A stretch of DNA of 49,080 nt, from contig UQZX01000022.1 of assembly GCA_900545525.1 (NCBI GenBank), positions 1-49,080 on the forward strand, read 5' to 3'. The position numbers and the translations under genes are program-made. How positions within the stretch are numbered: position 1 is the first letter of the stretch; every line of letters begins with the position of its first letter. Shown here one piece after another: positions 18,301 through 23,905 of this stretch. The notes under the pieces are model-generated. The model made no database searches, had not been told where the DNA came from, and was given only the letters and a program-made list of their open reading frames with translations. The stretch comes from an uncultured Prevotella sp. Lineage in GTDB: Bacteria > Bacteroidota > Bacteroidia > Bacteroidales > Bacteroidaceae.

Positions 18301-18591
18301 GTCGTTGTTGGTATTTATTGCCGTATATTCTGTTTTAAGATTAGGAAAATTGCTGTCTTTTCCCAATCCGTGGGTGAAGGGCACCTCTATGGCATTTGCC
18401 GGTGCTTCTGCCACTCTCTGCGTCTTCATTCCCATAACCTTGGGAATATTTCTTGTTGCCTTATGCCCCTTGCTGTTAATCTGCTTTGCCTTAACCGCGG
18501 CAGGGGGGGTGGCTATACGCTCATAAGGCACCTGCGCCCTGAGCACCGCCACGCCTATGACGGCAATGATAAGAAGTAAGATTTTCTTCAT
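15385..18591 (-). CDS. Large secreted multidomain protein (choice-of-anchor J / cleaved-adhesin type)
   Basis: A 1068-residue exported protein with a signal peptide (KKILLLIIAVIGVAVLRAQ, cleavage near residue 20). Several beta-sandwich modules follow: a jelly-roll around 65-210, fibronectin-like segments around 230-420 (PQNVKLVAAEDFKSAVLSWDP), a choice-of-anchor J-like module around 425-600, a CARDB-like segment around 605-700, and a second anchor J/cleaved-adhesin-like module around 730-930 (WLISPELSGNEQTVSFWAKS). A final fibronectin-like piece leads into a C-terminal tail (YYNLQGVRVPAG...PGVYVRV) of the sorting-tail type. No catalytic motif is visible; an adhesin or peptidase-associated surface protein is likely. 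Codons 28-30 contain a C7 tract just after the signal peptide; here it is in frame. Confidence 0.85.
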   Translation of the reverse strand: MKKILLLIIAVIGVAVLRAQVPYERIATPPAAVKAKQINSKGHKATRNIPKVMGMKTQRVAEAPANAIEVPFTHGLGKDSNFPNLKTEYTAINTNNDNRKWQFGSVPGYGACMVPNAADVTENDDWLITVPVHMPAGDYVVSFELGMMGSGATGVRMDVKLGTAPTVEGMTTEVVPPTVYTEKNMTKYEYNLNISEEGYYYVGFHCTTEKATKGTLKLTNVGVRSGSVEVVEPVDPPAAGTLTWELAPKGELKANIKYVAPTKTKSGADLKEITKVLITSRWEVDKFEYTDVKPGQTIEINDVEMYAGINNRFTAVAYVGETAGDKVEHKNIWCGPDTPLAPQNVKLVAAEDFKSAVLSWDPVGETGEHGGYVDPAAVTYYIFDAFGSYYDPAIATTTGTSVKIEYPDLKGQDFVAYQVTAGYGENYSLETASDILTIGEPYKVPFTESFKNGRYDDIWLVDPKSDNSNQMQGTVDDTYFPSLIDPEDPEAPAPLVSQDGDNGFFYWLPYEKDVMYGMISPRVDIAGAANPALEFWYQGQGSDIDVMVSKDDAPFETVRTIDMQAEPTASGWTLASIPLADYKDAKAIQFELRLRAAHNDADHTWSVPIDNIRVRDIVDKDLRLVSFAVPSNARVGEKLTLKAHVENLGKEADGAVVAWTVNGNAVGTSALPAMAANGFADAEFEYTVPVNTDEVLEVKAEAVLEGDGCAANNVAEASVKVRLNNYPTVADLAGRATGNGAEVSLTWTAPSLEGITDPKTVAEDFESEDYTPMSITGAGGWTVYDGDKLKTYNIFRELNNPYQTQPIGFQLFNRTVAEVQETYWEDAAPHSGETFMMAPSCQNGDNDNWLISPELSGNEQTVSFWAKSMIISWGESFEVLYSTTDNSPESFTQTVEVENYPADGIVPETWTEFKVALPKGAKHFAIHHKTHDTLALLVDDVTYESAPEVPADIALTGYHIFRDGVQITKEPVKETAYTDSPVEAGAADGEYTYSYVVVPIYNCGPAPKSNEVTVSVVSTAIDEVNAGSKGASAVYYNLQGVRVPAGRLVPGVYVRVADGRSEKVVVKQ

Positions 18592-18676
18592 GATGATAAT
18601 GTTTAAATGTTTATATTTTGATTTATTTTATTTCAAACTGACACTCCAAACGGCATCCCCGAAACATTTTGATTTA

Positions 18677-18684
18677 CAAAAGTA
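18677..18684 (-). promoter_or_regulatory. Probable promoter of the large secreted protein
   Basis: CAAAAGTA on the plus strand reads TACTTTTG on the minus strand, about 86 bp upstream of the ATG. Confidence 0.45.
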
Positions 18685-18782
18685 AGTATTTACAAACGTT
18701 CACATAGGTTCTTATACGTTAATAAACATTAAACGGTATATAATACATTGTTTTCACGCCCGTGGCAGCCTGCTTTGCCGAA

Positions 18783-18936
18783 GGACATCTCCCGGCTTCT
18801 GAAAGGCGGCATTTCGGAAGATGAAAGGCGGCATATTGGAGGCTGAAATGCCACCTTTTGAAATCCAAAAGGTATCATCTTGATTTCCAACAGGTTACAA
18901 ATGTGTTATAAAAAGACGGCAAATCTGCCTTTTCAA
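18783..18936. repeat. 22-bp-period degenerate tandem array, copy 2
   Basis: Seven units of exactly 22 bp, starting at 18783, 18805, 18827, 18849, 18871, 18893 and 18915. They match the array at 3969-4122 unit by unit; for example, unit 3 here equals the units at 4013 and 4035 at nearly every position. Most units begin GG and end in an A-run. The array fills most of the 468-bp divergent gap between the large secreted protein and the SPFH gene and stops about 75 bp before the SPFH promoter. Confidence 0.8.
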
Positions 18937-19012
18937 GGCATGCAAAAACGGTATTATTGTTAAACAATCATAAATCATCGGGGCATAATATACACCGTCG
19001 GAGATTACGTTA

Positions 19013-19020
19013 TATCTTTG
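19013..19020 (+). promoter_or_regulatory. SPFH gene promoter -7 box
   Basis: TATCTTTG, a full match to TAnnTTTG, 39 bp before the ATG at 19060. Confidence 0.6.
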
Positions 19021-19059
19021 TGATATCAAAATAATATCATTAAAACAAACATCTGTCAA

Positions 19060-20025
19060 ATGGAAAACAAGGAAACGACATTCAGCGGAACGGTTCTCAA
19101 CGGAATTGCAATGCTGGTATCAAACATCGTCGCACTGCTGTGCGGCATAGGTCTTATAGTGCTCGCGTGCATCGACGACACAAGTTCGCTTGCGGCAATA
19201 TACGCCGTTGCAGGCATCTTGCTGCTGATTGCCGACATTATAATGATGTGCGGCTTCGTGCTGATAGAGCCGGGCGAGGCACGCGTAATGATGTTCTTCG
19301 GCAAGTATCGCGGTACGTTCACCAAGCCGGGCTATCACTGGGTGAACCCGTTCATCTCCGTCAAGAAACTGTCGCTGCGCGCCCGCAACCTCGACGCAGA
19401 GCCTATAAAGGTCAACGACAAGGCGGGAAACCCGGTGATGATAGGCATGGTCCTCGTGTGGAAACTCAAGGACACGTACAAGGCGATGTTCGACATCGAC
19501 TCGCAGACCATGGCTCAGAGCAAGCCGGGAGAGGTGACGATAGGCACCTCGGCAGCGGGGATAATGAACTCGCTGGAGCAGTTTGTGAAGATACAGGCAG
19601 ACGCAGCACTGCGCCAGGTGGCAGGTCAGTATGCCTACGACGACGGCGACGAGGACGGCAACGCCCTGACGCTGCGCGACGGTAGCGACGAGATAAACCG
19701 CGAACTGGAGGTGAAGATAGACGAGCGTCTTGCCATGGCGGGCATCGAGGTGGTAGAGGCACGCATCAACTATCTTGCCTACGCGCCGGAAATTGCTGCG
19801 GTGATGCTGCGCCGCCAGCAGGCAACGGCGATAATAGCCGCAAGGGAAAAGATTGTGGAAGGTGCCGTGTCGATGGTGAAGCTGGCACTGGACAAGCTGA
19901 GCGCCGACGGCGTGGTAGACCTCGACGAGGAGAAGAAGGCGGCAATGGTGAGCAACATGCTCGTGGTGCTGTGCAGCGACGAGAACGCCCAGCCGGTGGT
20001 GAACGCAGGCACGCTGAACCACTGA
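19060..20025 (+). CDS. SPFH/Band 7 domain membrane protein
   Basis: A 321-residue protein with two N-terminal membrane segments (about 10-40, GIAMLVSNIVALLCGIGLIVL; and about 45-68, AIYAVAGILLLIADIIMMCG). A long SPFH (stomatin/prohibitin/flotillin) domain follows, beginning FVLIEPGEARVMMFFGKYRGT. The end of the domain has the usual amphipathic helix with AREKIVEGAVSMV. SPFH proteins form large membrane rings or scaffolds that organise microdomains and partner proteases; the partner here is unknown. The next gene, 15 bp downstream, encodes a small multi-pass membrane protein and is a candidate partner. Not HflK/HflC: no FtsH-linked pair is present. Confidence 0.9.
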   Translation: MENKETTFSGTVLNGIAMLVSNIVALLCGIGLIVLACIDDTSSLAAIYAVAGILLLIADIIMMCGFVLIEPGEARVMMFFGKYRGTFTKPGYHWVNPFISVKKLSLRARNLDAEPIKVNDKAGNPVMIGMVLVWKLKDTYKAMFDIDSQTMAQSKPGEVTIGTSAAGIMNSLEQFVKIQADAALRQVAGQYAYDDGDEDGNALTLRDGSDEINRELEVKIDERLAMAGIEVVEARINYLAYAPEIAAVMLRRQQATAIIAAREKIVEGAVSMVKLALDKLSADGVVDLDEEKKAAMVSNMLVVLCSDENAQPVVNAGTLNH

Positions 20026-20040
20026 TACTGACGTAACGTT

Positions 20041-20550
20041 ATGATAAAATTCAACAAGATAAAAGGCATTGAGAAAGAGTCTGCCGTAAGTCAGGCAACG
20101 GCAGGAAGGCTCTGCGTCGGCTACGGCATTTTCACGCTTGTGCTGCTGTTGCCTCTTATATGGCTCATACACCGCAGCGTGGAAGCGGCAGGAATTGCCG
20201 CCGTGCTCGCCGTCTACTTTTTCGGGCGCGGCACATACCTGCTCCGCATACGCAAGAAACCGGTAAAGAGGAAAATTGTCCCCGGCAGCCTTACAAGCCG
20301 GTGGCTGATGAGCAAGGGACTGAGAATAGTACCCCTGTTCGTAGCAGCGGACATCCTGCTCATGATTGCGGTACTTGCCGCCATATCGTTTATTGCCGGC
20401 GATGAGGCAGAACGCCATGAACTGGCAGGCAATCTTGCCGTCCTTGCCATACTGGCGGCAATAAAGCACACCGACGAACAGCTCCTGGACTACTTTGCCC
20501 TGCACAACTATTACAACGGAAAAGGTACGGACAGGATACAGAGAAGTTAA
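20041..20550 (+). CDS. Small multi-pass membrane protein next to SPFH
   Basis: A 169-residue protein not assigned to a named family. Three strong hydrophobic segments (about 27-46 FTLVLLLPLIWLIH, 50-70 AAGIAAVLAVYFFG, 97-120 LFVAADILLMIAVLAAISF) and a weaker fourth (about 128-140 LAVLAILAAI) predict an integral membrane protein. A basic loop (IRKKPVKRKIVPG) would face the cytoplasm. It starts 15 bp after the SPFH stop and is very probably cotranscribed with it, so it may act in the same membrane complex (inference from position). Confidence 0.75.
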   Translation: MIKFNKIKGIEKESAVSQATAGRLCVGYGIFTLVLLLPLIWLIHRSVEAAGIAAVLAVYFFGRGTYLLRIRKKPVKRKIVPGSLTSRWLMSKGLRIVPLFVAADILLMIAVLAAISFIAGDEAERHELAGNLAVLAILAAIKHTDEQLLDYFALHNYYNGKGTDRIQRS

Positions 20551-20645
20551 ACATTCCCGGCAATGAACACCGGTAATGTATCGGAATATGAAATGTATGT
20601 GTATCGGAATATGAGATGTATGTGTATCAAAATAAAAAACATTCA

Positions 20646-20806
20646 ACTGTAGGGACATATTCTTGTATTTGTCCGTTTGTAACATCCTGATATTCATCGG
20701 TTGTCAGGCGGACAAATACAAGAATATGTCCCTACAAAGAACAGAATACAAGCGGACATTTACAAGACGTGTTGTTGAACGAAGTGAAAAAAATGTCCCT
20801 ACAGTT
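20646..20806. repeat. GTAGGGAC palindromic element, copy C (nested)
   Basis: The inner element, 20648-20736, is a near-perfect palindrome like copy A (TGTAGGGACATATTCTTGTA ... TACAAGAATATGTCCCTACA). A third partial arm follows (GCGGACATTTACAAG at 20751-20765), and a second end ATGTCCCTACAGTT at 20793-20806 complements the outer left end AACTGTAGGGACAT at 20646-20659. This looks like one element recombined with, or inserted into, a copy-B-type element. It occupies the 337-bp gap before the RHH gene; nothing else is seen there. Confidence 0.8.
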
Positions 20807-20887
20807 AACAGAACGCCCGTTTTGTGACACATCATTACATATAATCCCAGCAAAAGAGAAAAAGAGAATTGTCAACAAGAACAACAA

Positions 20888-21082
20888 ATGCCGAAAAAAG
20901 ACAATAGTACAAAGAGCTTCGTGCTGCGCGTGGACTCCGACACGATGAATGCCATAGAGGCATGGGCGGCAGACGAGTTCCGCTCCACCAACGGACAGCT
21001 GCAATGGATAATAACCGAGGCACTGAGGAAGAGCGGCAGGCTGAAGCGCAAGAAGAAGCAGGAGGAGGACGGCACGCCATGA
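20888..21082 (+). CDS. Arc/RHH-type small DNA-binding protein
   Basis: A 64-residue protein with the ribbon-helix-helix pattern: a short strand FVLRVDSD, then two helices (TMNAIEAWAADEFRS and NGQLQWIITEALRKSG), and a basic tail (KRKKKQ). Related 'Arc family' proteins bind operator DNA as dimers. It could also be a regulator of its own operon or an antitoxin without a toxin; no toxin gene is adjacent. Its TGA overlaps the ATG of prmC (ATGA at 21079-21082), so the two are translationally coupled. Confidence 0.8.
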   Translation: MPKKDNSTKSFVLRVDSDTMNAIEAWAADEFRSTNGQLQWIITEALRKSGRLKRKKKQEEDGTP

Positions 21083-21924
21083 CATACGCCGGGATATGGA
21101 AACGGTTGGAGCCGGTCTGCGGCACCGGAGAGGCAAAGGCTGTGGCGCGGCTCGTGCTTGAGACAAGGTTCGGCTTGTCCATGACGGATATCTGCTGCGG
21201 CGCAACGGAACGGATGGACGGCGTGGAACTGGCTGAACTGGAGGCTATCCTGAGGAGGATAGAGGGCGGCGAGCCTGTACAGTATGTCCTCGGAACGGCA
21301 TGTTTCTGCGGAAGAGACTTCCACGTGGAGCCGGGAGTGCTTATTCCGCGCCCCGAGACGGAAGAACTGTGCGCGTGGATTACGGAATGTCACGGCGGCG
21401 GAAGCGGCAGACAGGCGATACTCGACGTAGGGACAGGCTCGGGATGCATAGCCATAACGCTGGCACTCGACATGCCGGGGAGCGACGTAACGGCGTGGGA
21501 CATATCGCCCGTTGCCGTAAGGGTGGCGCACGAGAATGCCCAGACATTAGGAGCGGAGGCAGACATACGCATGCAGGACGCGCTCTGTCCGCCCGACGGC
21601 GGCAGGTGGGACATAGTCGTGAGCAACCCGCCGTATATATATAATAAGGAACGCGAGGGAATGGAACGCAACGTTTTGGAGCACGAGCCGCACACGGCGC
21701 TGTTCGTGCCCGACGACAACCCGCTGCTGTTCTACGACGCCATAGCCGGATACGCCGGGCGGACGCTCAGCCCGGGAGGCATGGTGTATTTCGAGATAAA
21801 CCCGCTGTGCCGCGCCGACATGGAGCGCATGCTCACCGGAAAGGGCTTCACCGGCGTGGAATGCCGCAAGGACATGTTCGGCAGGGACAGGATGATGAGG
21901 GCACGGAAAAGACTTACGGAATGA
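21079..21924 (+). CDS. prmC: Release factor glutamine N5-methyltransferase
   Basis: A 281-residue SAM-dependent enzyme (EC 2.1.1.297) that methylates the GGQ glutamine of peptide release factors. The SAM-binding motif I is ILDVGTGSGCIAITLA (about 115-130). The catalytic NPPY motif is in IVVSNPPYIYNKER. The N-terminal helical release-factor-binding domain includes EPVQYVLGTACFCGRDFHVEPGVLIPRPETEEL when read through in sections, typical of PrmC. The ATG at 21079 is preferred over the longer upstream reading frame because it overlaps the RHH stop and gives the family's length. Its own stop overlaps the recX start (ATGA at 21921-21924). Confidence 0.95.
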   Translation: MTYAGIWKRLEPVCGTGEAKAVARLVLETRFGLSMTDICCGATERMDGVELAELEAILRRIEGGEPVQYVLGTACFCGRDFHVEPGVLIPRPETEELCAWITECHGGGSGRQAILDVGTGSGCIAITLALDMPGSDVTAWDISPVAVRVAHENAQTLGAEADIRMQDALCPPDGGRWDIVVSNPPYIYNKEREGMERNVLEHEPHTALFVPDDNPLLFYDAIAGYAGRTLSPGGMVYFEINPLCRADMERMLTGKGFTGVECRKDMFGRDRMMRARKRLTE

Positions 21925-22391
21925 TGAAAAAGATGACTGAACAGGAGGCTTTCGCACGCCTGTCGGCGCTGTGCGCGGCGGCAGAGCACTGCTCGTACGA
22001 GATGGAGGAGAAGATGCGAAAGTGGGAATTGGAAGAAGACTGCATAAGGAATGTTATGGAAAAGCTTGTCGCCGAGAAATACGTAGACGACAGCCGGTAC
22101 TGCCGCTTTTTCGTAAAAGACAAGCTGAGATACAACAAATGGGGCAGGCGCAAGATAGAGCAGGCTCTGTTTGCAAAGCACATACCGGAAGGCATAAGGC
22201 GGCAGGCACTCGACGAAATAGCCGGCGACGAGTATGTGGAAATACTGCGCCCGCTGCTCGCCGGCAAGCGCAAGACGACAAAGGCGGCAAGCGAGTATGA
22301 GATGAACGGCAAGCTGATAAGGTTTGCCATGAGCCGCGGTTTCGACATGGACGTGATACGGAGATGCATCGACTGCGACGGGGAAGATTGA
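21921..22391 (+). CDS. recX: Regulatory protein RecX
   Basis: A 156-residue RecX-family protein that binds RecA filaments and modulates recombination. It shows the usual three-helix repeats (MTEQEAFARLSALCAAAEHC; CIRNVMEKLVAEKYVDDSRYCRFFVKDK; KWGRRKIEQALFAKHIPEGI). The start is set at the ATG overlapping the prmC stop; a longer frame upstream lies inside prmC. recA is not in the window. Bacteroidetes commonly have recX beside prmC and pyrE. Confidence 0.9.
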   Translation: MMKKMTEQEAFARLSALCAAAEHCSYEMEEKMRKWELEEDCIRNVMEKLVAEKYVDDSRYCRFFVKDKLRYNKWGRRKIEQALFAKHIPEGIRRQALDEIAGDEYVEILRPLLAGKRKTTKAASEYEMNGKLIRFAMSRGFDMDVIRRCIDCDGED

Positions 22392-22432
22392 AATAATCGG
22401 TATCTTTCAGGCGGTTAGTCGTTTTTTTGCTG

Positions 22433-22481
22433 TATCTTTGCAGGGGTTTATAAGTCTTACAGGACTTATAAGTCTTATAAG
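22433..22481 (+). promoter_or_regulatory. pyrE promoter and repeat-containing leader
   Basis: A TATCTTTG -7 box at 22433-22440 is followed by a leader in which GACTTATAAGTC (22463-22474) can pair with the upstream TATAAGTC (22449-22456), around a 6-nt loop. Downstream TCTTATAAG extends the motif. The hairpin is AT-rich and could be an attenuator-like element or the same short dispersed repeat seen before rluB. Confidence 0.55.
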
Positions 22482-22514
22482 AATAATATGTTCTCACTAA
22501 AAAAACATCATATC

Positions 22515-23147
22515 ATGGACATCTTAAAGAAAGCATTTGCATCAAAACTGTTGAAGGTAAAGGCTATAAAGCTGCAACCGGAAAATCCTTTCACATGGGC
22601 TTCGGGCTGGAAGTCGCCGTTCTACTGCGACAACCGCAAGACCCTGTCGTTTCCCGAACTGCGCAACTTCGTGAAACTGGAACTTGTACACGCCGTATTG
22701 GAAAACTTCCCCGAGGCTGACGCCGTTGCCGGAGTGGCAACGGGAGCCATTGCACAGGGCGCGCTGGTTGCCGACGAGCTGAACCTGCCGTTCGTGTATG
22801 TGCGCAGCAAACCGAAAGACCACGGCATGGAAAACCTTATCGAAGGCGAGCTTAGACCGGAGATGAAGGTTGTCGTGATAGAGGACCTCATATCCACGGG
22901 AGGCAGCAGCCTGAAAGCCGTGGAGGCGATACGCAAGGCTGGAAACGAGGTTGTCGGCATGGTGGCATCATACACCTACGGGTTCCCGGTGGCAAAGAAG
23001 GCATTCGAGGATGCCGGCGTAAGGCTCATCACCCTCACCGACTATGAGCACGTTGTGGCAGAGGCTGCAGCCACGGGATATATATCGGAGAGCGACGTGG
23101 AGGTGCTGAACGAATGGCGCAAGGACCCGGCAAACTGGAGAAAATAA
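22515..23147 (+). CDS. pyrE: Orotate phosphoribosyltransferase
   Basis: A 210-residue enzyme (EC 2.4.2.10) joining orotate to PRPP to give OMP in pyrimidine synthesis. The PRPP-binding motif is VVVIEDLISTGGSSLKAVEA (about 120-139) and the catalytic-loop region is KPKDHGMENLIEG. The ATG at 22515 (MDILKKAFASKLL) fits family length; an in-frame ATG at 22488 would add nine residues with no family match. It is followed after 22 bp by an SRPBCC gene and then a terminator. Confidence 0.95.
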   Translation: MDILKKAFASKLLKVKAIKLQPENPFTWASGWKSPFYCDNRKTLSFPELRNFVKLELVHAVLENFPEADAVAGVATGAIAQGALVADELNLPFVYVRSKPKDHGMENLIEGELRPEMKVVVIEDLISTGGSSLKAVEAIRKAGNEVVGMVASYTYGFPVAKKAFEDAGVRLITLTDYEHVVAEAAATGYISESDVEVLNEWRKDPANWRK

Positions 23148-23169
23148 AAAGACAGGGAGGCAGAAGACC

Positions 23170-23586
23170 ATGAGCAGCAAATTTGAAAGCAGCGTAAAGC
23201 ACATACCGTACGCACAGCAGAAGGTATACGGCATGCTCAGCGACCTGAGCAACATAGAGAGGGTGAAGGACCGCCTGCCGCAGGACAAGGTGAAGGACCT
23301 CAGCTTCGACAGCGACAGGGTGAGCATCAGCGTGGCTCCCGTGGGACAGGTGGCACTGCACATAGTGGAGCGCGAGGAGCCTAAGTGCATAAAGTTTGAG
23401 ACGGAGAAGTCGCCCGTGGCGGCAAACCTTTGGATACAGCTGCTGCCGGTGACGGAGACATCGTGCAAGATAAAGCTGACAATAAAGGCTGACATACCGT
23501 TCATGATAAAGGGAATGGTGTCCAAGCCGCTTACCGACGGTATCGAGAAAATTGCCGACATACTGGCAATGATACCATACGAGTAA
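23170..23586 (+). CDS. SRPBCC-fold (START/polyketide cyclase-like) protein
   Basis: A 138-residue cytosolic protein whose strand-helix pattern fits the SRPBCC lipid/hydrophobic-ligand-binding fold: FESSVKHIPYAQQKVYGML at the start, alternating beta strands (VSISVAPVGQVALHIVERE, CIKFETEKSPVAANLWIQLL), and a long C-terminal helix (GMVSKPLTDGIEKIADILAM). The ligand is unknown. The gene directly after pyrE in Bacteroidetes is often of this type (from memory). It is the last gene of the pyrE unit. Confidence 0.8.
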   Translation: MSSKFESSVKHIPYAQQKVYGMLSDLSNIERVKDRLPQDKVKDLSFDSDRVSISVAPVGQVALHIVEREEPKCIKFETEKSPVAANLWIQLLPVTETSCKIKLTIKADIPFMIKGMVSKPLTDGIEKIADILAMIPYE

Positions 23587-23601
23587 CATTACAGACATAC
23601 G

Positions 23602-23648
23602 GTCCGGAGGCTGCGGCAGGCGACTATGATGCCCCGCAGCCTCCGGAC
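23602..23648 (+). terminator. Terminator of the pyrE unit
   Basis: GTCCGGAGGCTGCGG at 23602-23616 is the perfect complement of CCGCAGCCTCCGGAC at 23634-23648, followed by TGTATTATTAAA. It begins 15 bp after the SRPBCC stop. Confidence 0.85.
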
Positions 23649-23744
23649 TGTATTATTAAAATGCCACTTTGTTGATAAATATCAATACAAAATAACACAA
23701 ATTTGGTATTTATTGCTATAAATTGTAACTTTTTTAAGAATTTA

Positions 23745-23776
23745 TTTGGAAATGTGAAAAAACATTTATAGTTTTG
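23745..23776 (+). promoter_or_regulatory. susC promoter (-33 TTTG and -7 TAGTTTTG)
   Basis: TTTG at 23745-23748 and TAGTTTTG at 23769-23776 are 20 bp apart, the same spacing as in the tRNA promoter at 33042-33073. The transcript would carry a leader of about 120 nt before the ATG at 23906. No anti-sigma or regulator gene is adjacent. Confidence 0.75.
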
Positions 23777-23905
23777 CCACATGTTTCACATCTCACAGCT
23801 ATATCAACACAACTGCAAGACAAGAGACATACAACGAACAAACGGAAAGAAAAAAGCAATTCAATGTTTTATTACATATTTTATTTAATTTAATCATTTA
23901 ATTTT

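Noticed and set aside
20888..21082. Toxin-antitoxin system around the RHH protein
   Set aside because: No toxin-like gene is adjacent; the downstream gene is clearly prmC.
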